From contig CAINOB010000003.1 in assembly GCA_903851365.1 (NCBI GenBank), positions 1 through 62,106 of the forward strand: 62,106 bases of DNA, in the 5' to 3' direction. The notes under the pieces are model-generated. The model was not told where the DNA came from. It was given only the letters and a program-made list of their open reading frames with translations, and did not search any database. The DNA comes from an uncultured Bacteroidota bacterium. Its GTDB lineage: Bacteria > Bacteroidota > Bacteroidia > Bacteroidales > UBA12481. Within the stretch, counting starts at the first letter, position 1; every line of letters begins with the position of its first letter. A program made the position numbers and the translations under genes. Of this stretch, positions 1 to 8,725 are shown piece after piece.

Positions 1-1055
1 CATACGACTACATCACCAAGGATGAGAATATTAAGGAAAGATTACTTAATACCATTCATAATATTCAAACCACCCAGAAACTCCGAAATCAGGTTAATCA
101 GCTAAAAACTCAGATTTCTGAAAAATATGACTTTTCAAAAGCAATAATAGGGGAAAGCAAATCACTAAAAAAAGTTTATTCCCTGATTGAAAAGGCAATT
201 CAGGTGCAGAATATGACGGTCTCCATCCGTGGCGAAACAGGAACGGGAAAAGAACTGGTTGCACGCACCGTTCATTATAATTCAATCCGGAAGGATAAAC
301 CTTTTGTGGCAGTAAACATGGGTGCCATACCGCGCGAGTTGCTGGAAAGCGAACTCTTTGGTCACGAAAAAGGTGCATTTACCGGTGCTTACAGCCGCAA
401 TATCGGTAAGTTCGAAGAAGCCAATGGGGGTACCATCTTTTTTGATGAGATTGCCGAAATGGAACTCGATCTCCAGGTGAAAATCCTTCGGGCTATTCAG
501 GAACGTGAGATAGTTCGCGTTGGAGGAACCAGTGTGGTTAAAGTGGATGTCAGGATCATTACCGCCACCAACAAAGACTTGCAGGAAGAAGTCAAGAAAG
601 GCCGCTTCCGCGAAGATTTATACTATCGTCTGCTGGGATTACCGATCAACTTGCCGCCACTTTCGGAGCGTGAAAATGACATCATTATTCTCGCCTCTCA
701 TTTTCTGAAGGATTTTTGCAAGGAAAACAACCTGCCTAAAAAGGAATTTTCGGCCAAGGCAAGGAACAAGCTGCTTTCCTATCGCTATCCGGGTAACGTA
801 AGGGAACTCAAGGCAATTGTGGAACTGTCAGTAGTCATGTCGAACCAACAGATTATCGATGAGGACGATGTGATGTTCAGTCCCACAAATACCGGACTCG
901 ACCTTTTCGCCCAGGAAATGAGCCTGAGGGAATATGAGAGTAAAATAATAAGGCACTACCTTGAAAAGAATAATAACAACGTAGTCCTTGTAGCTAAGAA
1001 ACTGGATATCGGTAAATCGAAGATTTACAATATGATAAAGGGTGGCGAACTTTAA
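1..1055 (+). CDS. Sigma-54-dependent response regulator, NtrC family (5' end outside window)
   Basis: The reading frame is open from base 3 and enters from the left edge, so the gene start is missing. The first residues (YDYITKDE) look like the last strand and switch lysine of a receiver domain, followed by a linker helix. The AAA+ domain has a Walker A motif GETGTGKE at 231-254, the sigma-54 contact loop GAFTGA at 372-389 and Walker B GGTIFFDEIAEM. The C-terminus carries a Fis-type helix-turn-helix ending in KSKIYNMIKGGEL. Proteins of this family hydrolyse ATP to open promoters bound by sigma-54 RNA polymerase when phosphorylated by a partner kinase; that kinase is not visible. The sigma factor itself (rpoN) lies at 59892-61361. 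The stop overlaps the convergent Nfu gene by 4 bp. Confidence 0.93.
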   Translation, partial: YDYITKDENIKERLLNTIHNIQTTQKLRNQVNQLKTQISEKYDFSKAIIGESKSLKKVYSLIEKAIQVQNMTVSIRGETGTGKELVARTVHYNSIRKDKPFVAVNMGAIPRELLESELFGHEKGAFTGAYSRNIGKFEEANGGTIFFDEIAEMELDLQVKILRAIQEREIVRVGGTSVVKVDVRIITATNKDLQEEVKKGRFREDLYYRLLGLPINLPPLSERENDIIILASHFLKDFCKENNLPKKEFSAKARNKLLSYRYPGNVRELKAIVELSVVMSNQQIIDEDDVMFSPTNTGLDLFAQEMSLREYESKIIRHYLEKNNNNVVLVAKKLDIGKSKIYNMIKGGEL

Positions 1056-1288
1056 ACCGCCTCAACGGATTTAACTTCTGGTACCTGCTTTTTCAACGTA
1101 TTTTCAACTCCGGCTTTCAGGGTCATAGTCCGCATTGGACATGATCCGCAAGCTCCTGTCAGGTTAACCCTGACTACCATATCATCAGTAATTTCCGCAA
1201 GTGACAGATCGCCACCGTCAGCCTGAAGGTAAGGCCTGAGTTGTTCAAGCACATTCGTGATCTTTTCTCTGATTTCTTCAGTAACCAT
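1052..1288 (-). CDS. NifU C-terminal domain (Nfu-type) iron-sulfur cluster protein
   Basis: This 78-residue protein consists only of the NifU C-terminal domain. The CxxC pair C47/C50 (GACGSCPM) is the site where such proteins hold a [4Fe-4S] cluster between two subunits before handing it to client enzymes. The PYLQADGGD segment near residue 20 is the usual family signature. The start is an ATG at 1288. The gene lies 11 bp downstream of mrp on the same strand, so the two are probably one transcript for iron-sulfur cluster delivery. Its 3' end overlaps the convergent activator gene by 4 bp. Confidence 0.92.
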   Translation of the reverse strand: MVTEEIREKITNVLEQLRPYLQADGGDLSLAEITDDMVVRVNLTGACGSCPMRTMTLKAGVENTLKKQVPEVKSVEAV

Positions 1289-1299
1289 AATGTTGTTTT

Positions 1300-2394
1300 T
1301 TATCGTGATAATTGTACAATTTCTGTAGGAGCTGCTGAGGCATTGCGTATCCCAACCTGACGAACCGTTTCACGGGCCAGATCCATGAATGCCCGGCCAC
1401 TGACTGAGTTTTCATCGTCAGCCACAGGCCGCCCGTTATCCCCGCCTTCGCGGATTCCCTGAACCAGAGGAATCTGTCCTAATAGCGGCACTTCCATCGA
1501 GGCAGCAAGGTTTTTGCATCCATCCTTGCCGAAAATATAATATTTATTGTTTGGCAGTTCTTCTGGAGTGAACCAGGCCATATTCTCCACCAACCCGAGC
1601 ACCGGAACATTTATTGATTTACCGGTAAACATGCTTATCCCCTTGATGGCATCGGCAAGGGCTACAGCCTGCGGCGTCGATACAATGACTACACCAGTAA
1701 CTGCAAGACTTTGAACCAGTGTAAGATGAACGTCGCCCGTTCCGGGAGGCAAGTCGATCAGCAGGTAATCCAGATCGCCCCAGAAACCATCATGTATCAA
1801 CTGCTTTAATGCACTCGTAGCCATCGGACCGCGCCATACCAAAGCCTCTTTTTCATCAACGAAGAAACCAATGGAAAGCACCTTTACGTTATATTTCTCT
1901 GCCGGAATGATCCTGTCTTTTCCATCTATTTGTTTCACCACTGGTTTTGCTGATTCCAGATCAAACATTTTGGGAATCGATGGACCGTATACATCGGCAT
2001 CAATCAAACCCACTGAATAGCCAAGCTTTGCCAGTGCAACAGCCATATTCACGGCAACAGTCGATTTTCCAACGCCCCCTTTTCCACTCGCTATAGCAAC
2101 AATATTTTTAACATTGGGCAGCGGACGTTCCTTATGAACAATCTGCTGAGCATCAATATTTATGCTTATTTCAAGGTCATTCCCAAGATGAGCCAAGAGT
2201 GCCTGTTCACAGGATTTTTTAATCGATTGGGCAAAGGGATTCTTTGATTTCGGAAATACCAGTGTTAAACTTAATTTACGGCCTGCAATCTTCAGATCCC
2301 TGACCATATCCAGACTAACAATATCCTTTTCATTATCGGGATTTATAACTTCTTTCAGGCTGTCCAGAACCGCAGAAGCTGTAAGTAATTCCAT
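1300..2394 (-). CDS. mrp: Mrp/ApbC-family P-loop ATPase (iron-sulfur carrier)
   Basis: The 364-residue protein has an N-terminal MIP18/DUF59 domain (about 1-85) and a ParA/MinD-like ATPase domain. The deviant Walker A motif GKGGVGKS is at 104-111, and LIDADVYGPSIPKMF and LIDLPPGTGD follow as the switch motifs. Mrp proteins bind an iron-sulfur cluster and pass it to apoproteins. The C-terminal CxxC that bridges the cluster in ApbC is absent: the equivalent segment reads ENMAWFTPEELPNNKYY and then GKDGCKNLAA. From memory this variant is common in Bacteroidota. The gene sits just upstream of the Nfu gene, which fits a joint role in cluster delivery. Confidence 0.93.
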   Translation of the reverse strand: MELLTASAVLDSLKEVINPDNEKDIVSLDMVRDLKIAGRKLSLTLVFPKSKNPFAQSIKKSCEQALLAHLGNDLEISINIDAQQIVHKERPLPNVKNIVAIASGKGGVGKSTVAVNMAVALAKLGYSVGLIDADVYGPSIPKMFDLESAKPVVKQIDGKDRIIPAEKYNVKVLSIGFFVDEKEALVWRGPMATSALKQLIHDGFWGDLDYLLIDLPPGTGDVHLTLVQSLAVTGVVIVSTPQAVALADAIKGISMFTGKSINVPVLGLVENMAWFTPEELPNNKYYIFGKDGCKNLAASMEVPLLGQIPLVQGIREGGDNGRPVADDENSVSGRAFMDLARETVRQVGIRNASAAPTEIVQLSR

Positions 2395-2444
2395 CTATTT
2401 TTATTTAGTTTAAATAAAGGGTAAAATTAAGCAACTTTTAATAT

Positions 2445-2789
2445 CTACCCTTCGGCTTCGGGCATTTCTTTAACCGGATCCCAGAATTTTTGGTCAAATT
2501 CCTGTATCTGATCATTTTCAACAATGATCCCCTCGCTCTCGAGTAATTGCCTCATAGTATCGGAATAACCAAAATGATGCTTCCCGGTAAGCAAACCCAA
2601 CCGGTTTACAACCCGGTGTGCGGGAATAAAACCCCTGCCATCAAAAGATTTGTTCAAAGCCCAGCCCACCATTCTTGCTGATTGTGGTGATCCCAGATAA
2701 CGCGCTATGGCTCCATAAGTTGATACCCTGCCATACGGGATAACCCGCACAACCTGAAATACTTCATCGAAAAATCCCGAATCGGTCAT
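2445..2789 (-). CDS. MGMT-family alkyltransferase-like protein (ATL), no catalytic cysteine
   Basis: This 114-residue protein matches the C-terminal DNA-binding domain of O6-methylguanine-DNA methyltransferase, with the helix-turn-helix part GRVSTYGAIARYLGSP and the arginine finger SARMVG. The active-site PCHR motif reads IPAHRVV, so A57 replaces the alkyl-acceptor cysteine and the protein cannot take up an alkyl group. ATL proteins of this type bind O6-alkylguanine and flag it for nucleotide excision repair; that role is inferred from the family. The ATG overlaps the trmB stop (ATGA, 2786-2789), so translation is probably coupled. Confidence 0.9.
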   Translation of the reverse strand: MTDSGFFDEVFQVVRVIPYGRVSTYGAIARYLGSPQSARMVGWALNKSFDGRGFIPAHRVVNRLGLLTGKHHFGYSDTMRQLLESEGIIVENDQIQEFDQKFWDPVKEMPEAEG

Positions 2790-3496
2790 GGTTCTTCAAT
2801 TTCTTCGCGTGGCTCGGTCCACCGATGTCCATGAACCGGCACAAAAGATAAATACGTTATTGGCATTCCTGCCCGTAAAAATCCCGACTCATAATGGGTT
2901 CGGATAGAAAGGATATCATCAGCCAGGTCGGAAGAATACAGATCGGCAGTACATTTCTCGGGCAATAGGGCATTCCATTTCAACAATGAAACGGTATATT
3001 CATGCAGGATCATGCTGTCAGTTTTCAGGTGAATTTTACCACCCGGTTTCAGCATATCGAGATACATATTTATAAACCTGCTGGATGTCAAACGTTTGCG
3101 TGGCTTTCGAGCCTGTGGATCGGGGAAGGTAATCCAGATTTCGCTGATTTCATCCTTGCCGAACATTCTGAAAAGAAACTCAATGCGGCAACGTAGAAAG
3201 GCTACATGGTCAAGGTTCGACAGCAGCGCCTCCCGAGCGCCTTTCCACATCCGAGCCCCTTTAATATCAACCCCGATAAAATTAAATTCCGGAAATCTTT
3301 TTGCCAGCTCAACAGTGTACTCTCCCCGGCCACAACCCAACTCAAGAATCACAGGTTTATCGTTATGGAAAAATTCACTGTTCCATCGACCTTTCATCTC
3401 ATAATCACTGGTGAGGATGGCATGGCCATCGGGCTCAAATACATGAGGGAACTCCCGCATCTCATCAAATCGTTCGATTTTATTTATCCTGGCCAA
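2786..3496 (-). CDS. trmB: tRNA (guanine-N7)-methyltransferase TrmB
   Basis: TrmB methylates G46 in the variable loop of tRNA with S-adenosylmethionine. The 236-residue product has the SAM-binding loop LELGCGRGEYTVELA (51-65), then FIGVDIKGARMWKG, IWITFPDPQARKPRKRL and the family's FLRAGMPITY near the end. The start appears to be a TTG at 3496, because the family's N-terminus (IERFDEMREFPHVF) is in frame from there and no ATG lies close by. That TTG sits 2 nt after the stop that ends gldH in its restored frame (3499-3501), so translation of the two genes may be coupled. Confidence 0.92.
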   Translation of the reverse strand: MARINKIERFDEMREFPHVFEPDGHAILTSDYEMKGRWNSEFFHNDKPVILELGCGRGEYTVELAKRFPEFNFIGVDIKGARMWKGAREALLSNLDHVAFLRCRIEFLFRMFGKDEISEIWITFPDPQARKPRKRLTSSRFINMYLDMLKPGGKIHLKTDSMILHEYTVSLLKWNALLPEKCTADLYSSDLADDILSIRTHYESGFLRAGMPITYLSFVPVHGHRWTEPREEIEEP

Positions 3497-3498
3497 AA

Positions 3499-3970
3499 CT
3501 ATCCGGCTTTTTCGATCCTCAATCCCAGATCAATAATATACTTCAGTTCCTTATCACGCATTCCCCTGATTGATCTCAAAAATATAAGTCCCGGGATTCG
3601 GAAATTTAACCCTATACCGCAGAGGGACTTCCAGGCTAAAGCGTCCACCCGAACCCCTGCCTTCCCAACGGCCCTGGACATCCGAGAGCCGACATTCGAT
3701 CGTGTCCCTCAAAATGGCACCCGTGGGAGAATTTGTTCGAATAAATAGCCACAGGTTCGAATACTCATATCTGCCGTCGTTTCTTACCTGCAGATAAATA
3801 TTATAAGAACTGATAGTATCCCTGACCGGAACTTCAAACCGGTAGAATTGCTCGGCGGGCCACACTCCATTTTCGACAGGAACATTTTTCAGATAAAAAT
3901 CCTTCTGGCCACAGGCAGTAAATAAGAACGCCATGGCTGCAAACATCAAGGATCCAGCAAGCCGGTTCAT
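3499..3970 (-). pseudogene. gldH: GldH-family gliding motility lipoprotein, frameshifted
   Basis: The first frame (3970 down to 3554) encodes a lipoprotein with lipobox LFTAC (C20) and the GldH beta-sandwich, ending in IFEINQGNA and a stop. GldH proteins normally continue after this strand with a GMR...LGLRIEK tail. Exactly that tail (GMRDKELKYIIDLGLRIEK) is present in the next frame and ends at 3499. Removing one base from the GGGG run (CCCC at 3563-3566 on the plus strand) joins the two into a protein of about 157 residues, the usual length. GldH is an outer-membrane-associated lipoprotein needed for gliding in flavobacteria. The gene overlaps ricT by 4 bp (ATGA). This may be a sequencing error, a real mutation or, less likely, recoding. 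Confidence 0.88.
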
Positions 3971-5163
3971 GTTTTTTTGATAACCGTGATTTTCGGACGA
4001 TTTTCCTGAGGCAGATTAACCTGCGGCTTGACGGGCGGACCCTGAGGGCGACGCTGCTGACCCCTTTTCTTATCATCAAACCGCGTCAGGCTTTCGGAGC
4101 CGGCATCATTCATATAGCCAACCTCTTTTACCTCTTTCGATAGATCAATGTCCGACAGTTTTTCAACTATAATTCCCTGCTTGTTGAGACGGATAATCTC
4201 CATTACCCTCTCAACGGGAACCGGAATCAGGTGCGAAGCAGAAGATGAATCAAAAGAGTACCACATCATTCTCTTAAAAATATCGGTCTTCTGATGGTAA
4301 GCCATCCCTTCCCTGGTTTCCAGAACTATCTCGGCAGACGGAAAGTCTTTCTGTGCATCAATATAGGCATCAACCTCATAATTGAGGCAGCATTTCAGTT
4401 TACCACACTGACCGGCAAGTTTTTGGGGATTGAATGATAATTCCTGGTTTCTGGCGACGGTAGTCGTAACCGTGACAAAGCTAGTTAGCCAGGTCGAGCA
4501 GCACAGTTCACGGCCGCACGATCCGATCCCACCAATGCGTCCTGCCTCCTGGCGGGCGCCAATCTGGCGCATCTCCACCCGGATTTTGAACTCATCAGCC
4601 ATAAATTTGATCAGCTCACGAAAATCCACCCGGTCATCAGCAATGTAATAGAAGATGGCTTTTGTTTTATCACCCTGATATTCAACGTCTCCAACCTTCA
4701 TGTCCAACTTCAGCATCTGAGTGATCTTTCTCGACCGAAGCATGGTATGATGTTCCAGTGCAATCGCTTCTTTCCATTTTTCAATGTCGGCTTGTTTAGC
4801 TTTGCGATAAACCTTTCGGAACTCATACTCAGCCGGATTAATCCGGTACTTGCGCAACTGGTTCATCACGAGCGGTCCGGTCAATGAAACCATCCCAATA
4901 TCGTGTCCCGGGGATGCCTCAACAGCAATCATTTCGCCTGGTGTCAGGTTGAGCGCATTAACATTTCTATAGTAACCTTTTCGTGTATTTTTGAACCTTA
5001 CTTCCACCAGATCTTCTTCGCTGATTCCATGCGGGATGTCTCTCAGCCAGTCGAATACACTCAATTTGGTGCATCCTTCCTGGTTTTGGCAGGGTTTTCC
5101 TTCCGATTCAGTATCTAAATGGGGGCAACCCCTGAATAGTATCGCGTCTTGTAATGTATCCAT
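3967..5163 (-). CDS. ricT: RicT/YaaT-like PSP1-domain protein
   Basis: The 398-residue protein has the PSP1 C-terminal domain and the cysteine-rich signature of RicT: IGSCGRELCCSTWL followed by KLAGQCGKLKCCLNYE. In Bacillus, RicT belongs to the Ric (Y-) complex, which carries iron-sulfur clusters and affects RNase Y; its role in Bacteroidota is not known to me. Two features go beyond that core: an N-terminal cysteine/histidine segment (FRGCPHLDTE, PCQNQEGC) and a basic, proline-rich C-terminal tail of about 50 residues that is probably disordered. The gene lies between holB and gldH. The 48-bp gap to holB and the 4-bp overlap with gldH suggest one operon. Confidence 0.9.
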   Translation of the reverse strand: MDTLQDAILFRGCPHLDTESEGKPCQNQEGCTKLSVFDWLRDIPHGISEEDLVEVRFKNTRKGYYRNVNALNLTPGEMIAVEASPGHDIGMVSLTGPLVMNQLRKYRINPAEYEFRKVYRKAKQADIEKWKEAIALEHHTMLRSRKITQMLKLDMKVGDVEYQGDKTKAIFYYIADDRVDFRELIKFMADEFKIRVEMRQIGARQEAGRIGGIGSCGRELCCSTWLTSFVTVTTTVARNQELSFNPQKLAGQCGKLKCCLNYEVDAYIDAQKDFPSAEIVLETREGMAYHQKTDIFKRMMWYSFDSSSASHLIPVPVERVMEIIRLNKQGIIVEKLSDIDLSKEVKEVGYMNDAGSESLTRFDDKKRGQQRRPQGPPVKPQVNLPQENRPKITVIKKT

Positions 5164-5211
5164 GGCGGTAAAGATAATTATTCCCGCTGAATTGTGATGC
5201 AGCGGTGTGCA

Positions 5212-6360
5212 TCAGCCTTTTGCAGTGGTAGATGGAATCCTGAGCAAACGATACATCTGCAGGCTCATATCGGTAAGGAGAATTTTCGGATTGGCATTCA
5301 TAGCAATCTGGGCAATGGCCAGATCAAATTCCGACATCAGGTCCTCAATGTTTCCTGAATGGATAAATGAATTAAACCTTGATGAGAATAAGGTTTCCTC
5401 ATCGTCCATCACGGCTAGCTCAGCCATCCCCCGGTTAAGCAAATAATTGTTTCGTACCATACCCAAAGCATACTGAAGGAACCATTTCTGGCGTTCACGG
5501 CCGATCTCTGAAACCTCTGAAACCCATTGAGTTATTTCAGATATCTGTAAAGCATAGCAAATTCTCATCCAACGAAAAAACCGGTCGCGGTTGAGCAGGT
5601 TCTGATCGCTTTGATCAATCATTTGTTGCGCAAGGAGATAATCGCCCTGCGACCGCTGAACCACACCACGCAAGATCTTCTCCTGATCAGGATACTCTTC
5701 AAGCAGCTTTTTATACATTGCTTCGGATGTGATTTTAGGGACCTTGATCAATTGGGTACGAGAAAGTATGGTCGGCAAAATTTCATCGGTTCCGCAGGTA
5801 ACAAAAAGAAATACGGTGTGATCGGCAGGCTCTTCAATGATCTTCAACAGCTTGTTCGCTGCAGTGGAATTCATCTTTTCAGGCATCCAGAATATAATCA
5901 CCTTATAATCTGACTGATACGACTTAAAGTTAAGCTTGCGTAGAATATCCTGTGCTTCCTTTTTAAAAATCCCAGCCTGCTTGTTTTCAATATTCATGGC
6001 ATGATACCAACCCTCGAGTGACGGATAAGGACCGGTTGCCAGATATTGCCTCCACTCCTCGATAAAATCATCGCTCGAAGGTTCGTCCTTGATTTTGGCT
6101 GTCCGGGCAACTGGAAAAACAAAGTGGATATCGGGGTGCACAAATTGGGCCGCCTGGTGACAGGCCGGACAAACCCCGCATGAATCATCATCAAGCGGCG
6201 AAGTGCATTGTAAATATTGTGCAAGAGCAAGGGCAAGGGCATAATTTCCACTTCCCGCGCTACCCGAAAGCATGAGGGCATGACTAACACGATTGGTTTT
6301 CACTGCTTGTAACAAGCGGGCTCGGATAGCATCCTGACCGGGTATTTCATTGAAGCGCAT
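5212..6360 (-). CDS. holB: DNA polymerase III clamp-loader subunit delta'
   Basis: The 382-residue product resembles the clamp-loader AAA+ subunit that helps load the beta clamp. It opens with MRFNEIPGQDAIRARLL, has a four-cysteine zinc site (CGVCPACHQAAQF plus an upstream C) and the conserved FLFVTCGTDEILPTILSRTQ with the SRC-like SRT motif. The Walker A loop is degenerate (GSAGSGNYALAL, no GKT), as expected for delta', which does not hydrolyse ATP. An in-frame ATG lies upstream at 6381, but family proteins begin at MRF, so the start at 6360 is preferred. It leads the minus-strand run towards ricT and gldH. Confidence 0.88.
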   Translation of the reverse strand: MRFNEIPGQDAIRARLLQAVKTNRVSHALMLSGSAGSGNYALALALAQYLQCTSPLDDDSCGVCPACHQAAQFVHPDIHFVFPVARTAKIKDEPSSDDFIEEWRQYLATGPYPSLEGWYHAMNIENKQAGIFKKEAQDILRKLNFKSYQSDYKVIIFWMPEKMNSTAANKLLKIIEEPADHTVFLFVTCGTDEILPTILSRTQLIKVPKITSEAMYKKLLEEYPDQEKILRGVVQRSQGDYLLAQQMIDQSDQNLLNRDRFFRWMRICYALQISEITQWVSEVSEIGRERQKWFLQYALGMVRNNYLLNRGMAELAVMDDEETLFSSRFNSFIHSGNIEDLMSEFDLAIAQIAMNANPKILLTDMSLQMYRLLRIPSTTAKG

Positions 6361-6385
6361 TGGCCCAAAAATAACCAACATTTTT

Positions 6386-6393
6386 TAACTTTG
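6386..6393 (+). promoter_or_regulatory. Bacteroidota-type -7 promoter box before pgk
   Basis: The octamer TAACTTTG matches the TAnnTTTG -7 consensus of the Bacteroidota primary sigma factor and ends 37 bp before the pgk ATG. No clear TTG -33 element is seen at the usual 19-21 bp spacing. Confidence 0.5.
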
Positions 6394-6430
6394 TCAGGCT
6401 TTTTATAGCATCTCTAATACAAGATACAAT

Positions 6431-7624
6431 ATGTTAACAATGAATTCCTTCAACTTCGCTGGTAAAAAGGCGATTATTCGGGTCGATTTTAACGTCCCGC
6501 TCAACAGCAGTTTCGAAATTACCGATGATTCACGTATCCGTGCGGCCATCCCGACAATCAAGAAAATTCTTAAGGATGGCGGTTCTGTGATCCTGATGTC
6601 ACACCTGGGCCGTCCAAAAGAGGGACCAACCGAAAAATATAGTCTGAAACACCTGATTCCCGATTTGAAAACCAAATTGGGAGTCGATATTAAATTTGCA
6701 CCTGATTGTATTGGCGAGGAAGCCCATACCATGGCTGCTGCCCTGAAACCTGGTGAAGTATTGCTTCTCGAAAATCTCAGGTTCTATAAAGATGAAGAAA
6801 AGGGTAACCCAGAGTTTGCAAAAAAACTGGCCGAACTGGCCGATGTATACGTGAATGATGCATTCGGAACCGCTCACCGTGCTCATGCATCAACAACCAT
6901 TATTGCTGAATTCTTTCCAGGAAAATCCATGTTCGGATATATCATGGAAAATGAGGTAAGCAGCATCGATAAAGTAATGCTCGATCCGAAGAAACCTTTT
7001 ACTGCTATACTGGGCGGTGCAAAAGTTTCAACCAAGATCACCATCATCGAGAATCTTCTGGGCAAAGTCGACAACCTGATTATCGGCGGTGGAATGACGT
7101 ATACCTTTATCAAGGCTATGGGCGGCCATGTTGGCAACTCACTGGTGGAGGAAGAATTTGTTGAAATGGCCAAAACTGTATTGGCCAAAGCACGCGAAAA
7201 AGGCGTAAACCTTTACCTGCCGGTAGATGGAATCAATGCTGATAAATTTGATAACGATGCCCAGACCTCTGTTTCACCAATTGATCAGGTACCAGAAGGC
7301 TGGATGGGCCTTGATATTGCCGGGGAATCGATTAAAAAATTCTCAGAGGTGATTGAAAATTCAAAAACGATCCTTTGGAATGGTCCGATGGGAGTTTTTG
7401 AAATGCCAAATTTTCAGAAAGGAACCGTTGAAATTGCCAAAGCAATCGCTCGCGCAACCGCAAAAGGAGCTTTCTCCCTGGTTGGCGGAGGAGATTCGGT
7501 TGCTGCACTTAACCAGTTTGGCATGACCGATAAGGTATCCTACGTCTCCACCGGCGGCGGCGCTCTCCTAGAGTACATTGAAGGACAGGTACTTCCGGGA
7601 ATTAAGGCGATCAGGGGGTACTAG
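6431..7624 (+). CDS. pgk: Phosphoglycerate kinase
   Basis: This glycolytic enzyme transfers the acyl phosphate of 1,3-bisphosphoglycerate to ADP. The 397-residue length is typical. Substrate-binding motifs are visible in order: [36 protein letters not shown], then [12 protein letters not shown] and [10 protein letters not shown], and the nucleotide site [11 protein letters not shown] and [12 protein letters not shown] second ATG three codons in (6440) is an equally plausible start. It is divergent from holB. A cluster of palindromic repeats follows its stop. Confidence 0.98.
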   Translation: MLTMNSFNFAGKKAIIRVDFNVPLNSSFEITDDSRIRAAIPTIKKILKDGGSVILMSHLGRPKEGPTEKYSLKHLIPDLKTKLGVDIKFAPDCIGEEAHTMAAALKPGEVLLLENLRFYKDEEKGNPEFAKKLAELADVYVNDAFGTAHRAHASTTIIAEFFPGKSMFGYIMENEVSSIDKVMLDPKKPFTAILGGAKVSTKITIIENLLGKVDNLIIGGGMTYTFIKAMGGHVGNSLVEEEFVEMAKTVLAKAREKGVNLYLPVDGINADKFDNDAQTSVSPIDQVPEGWMGLDIAGESIKKFSEVIENSKTILWNGPMGVFEMPNFQKGTVEIAKAIARATAKGAFSLVGGGDSVAALNQFGMTDKVSYVSTGGGALLEYIEGQVLPGIKAIRGY

Positions 7625-7627
7625 CTA

Positions 7628-7715
7628 TTTAAAGTTGCCAACTTTAAAGTTTAGAGTTGCCAACTTTAACAGGTTGGATCCTGAGTAGGATAACTTTAAA
7701 GTTGGCAACTCTAAA
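7628..7715. repeat. Cluster of three 21-bp palindromic repeats (AGAGTTGCCAACT family)
   Basis: Three copies of a short palindrome fill the gap between pgk and the LuxE-like gene: TTTAAAGTTGCCAACTTTAAA at 7628-7648 (written here one base over the limit of the core; arms of 9 bp around GCC), a copy with AGAG at 7650-7669, and an inverted copy at 7695-7715. Copies two and three form a 20-bp inverted repeat around a 25-nt spacer. The same unit recurs at 45553-45573 and 45604-45622. It may act as a hairpin terminator, a REP-like element or a small non-autonomous mobile element. Confidence 0.8.
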
Positions 7716-7721
7716 TTAGTT

Positions 7722-8687
7722 ATGAAGCTGACCATCCCAACAAACGAAGCATCTTTCACGAAATTGGCTCTCGCGACTTTCCAAAGTCAGGCAAGGGAAA
7801 ATCTCGTGTACAAAGAGTATCTGAATCACCTGGATATCGATGCGTCAGCGATTTCATCCATCGAAGGCATTCCATTTATGCCGATCGAATTTTTCAAACA
7901 TAATCATGTGGTTACCGGACGAGGAAAAGAAACCAGGATTTTTGAATCCAGCGGAACCACCGGATCTCAGACAAGCAAGCATTATCTGCTCGACGATGAA
8001 ATCTACCGTGAGAGCCTGGAACATGGATTCCGCCATTTTTTTGGAGATCCTGCTGAATGGTGCTTCATCGCACTCCTGCCTTCTTATCTCGAGCGCCCGA
8101 ATTCATCTCTGGTCTTTATGATGGATTACCTGATCAGCCGTAGTCAAAATCCATTAAGCGGCTTCTATCTGAATAACCCTGATGACCTTGCTTCCAAACT
8201 TGAATTTCTTGAGCAATCGGGACAAAAAACGATGCTCATCGGTGTCACATTTGCACTGCTCGATTTGGCGGAACAGTTTCCTATGTCACTTATAAATACC
8301 ACTATTGTGGAAACCGGTGGCATGAAGGGCCGTCGCGAAGAGCTTACGCGAAATGAATTGCATACCATCCTGAAATCAGCTTTTCGGGTTAACTCAATCG
8401 GTTCCGAATATGGAATGACTGAACTCCTGTCGCAGGCCTGGTCAACCGGTGACGGCATTTATTTTACGCCACCGTGGATGCACTTACTGATTCGCGATCC
8501 ATACGACCCCTTTCGTCGCATGCCTGATCAGAAATCCGGCGGTATCGATGTAATTGACCTGGCAAATCAATACTCCTGCTCGTTCATTCAGACACAGGAT
8601 TTAGGGCGCAAGCATGCGGATGGGAGCTTCGAAGTTTTGGGACGATTTGATAATACAGAGCTAAGAGGTTGTAATCTGTTGATTTAA
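7722..8687 (+). CDS. LuxE-like acyl-protein synthetase family protein
   Basis: The 321-residue protein resembles LuxE, the acyl-protein synthetase that activates a fatty acid as acyl-AMP in bacterial bioluminescence. The nucleotide-binding loop SSGTTG is at 76-81, and [12 protein letters not shown] matches the YGxTE motif of adenylate-forming enzymes. The C-terminal part has [28 protein letters not shown], a typical adenylation-domain ending broken here only for description. No luxC, luxD or luciferase genes are nearby, so light production is not implied. It could load an acyl or aryl group onto a carrier; the true substrate is unknown. Confidence 0.8.
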   Translation: MKLTIPTNEASFTKLALATFQSQARENLVYKEYLNHLDIDASAISSIEGIPFMPIEFFKHNHVVTGRGKETRIFESSGTTGSQTSKHYLLDDEIYRESLEHGFRHFFGDPAEWCFIALLPSYLERPNSSLVFMMDYLISRSQNPLSGFYLNNPDDLASKLEFLEQSGQKTMLIGVTFALLDLAEQFPMSLINTTIVETGGMKGRREELTRNELHTILKSAFRVNSIGSEYGMTELLSQAWSTGDGIYFTPPWMHLLIRDPYDPFRRMPDQKSGGIDVIDLANQYSCSFIQTQDLGRKHADGSFEVLGRFDNTELRGCNLLI

Positions 8688-8708
8688 GGCAATTATTTTT
8701 TAGCTTTG
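8679..8708 (+). promoter_or_regulatory. Bacteroidota-type promoter (TTG-N19-TAGCTTTG) before hybrid kinase
   Basis: A TTG at 8679-8681 and a TAGCTTTG box at 8701-8708 are 19 bp apart, which fits the Bacteroidota -33/-7 consensus. The box ends 17 bp before the kinase ATG at 8726. The -33 part overlaps the last codons of the LuxE-like gene. Confidence 0.6.
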
Positions 8709-8725
8709 TTGGTAAGAAAACCTTG

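Noticed and set aside
3206-3748. 180-codon open frame on the plus strand across trmB and gldH
   Set aside because: It runs antisense to two well-supported genes and shows no recognisable family; it is a frame shadow.
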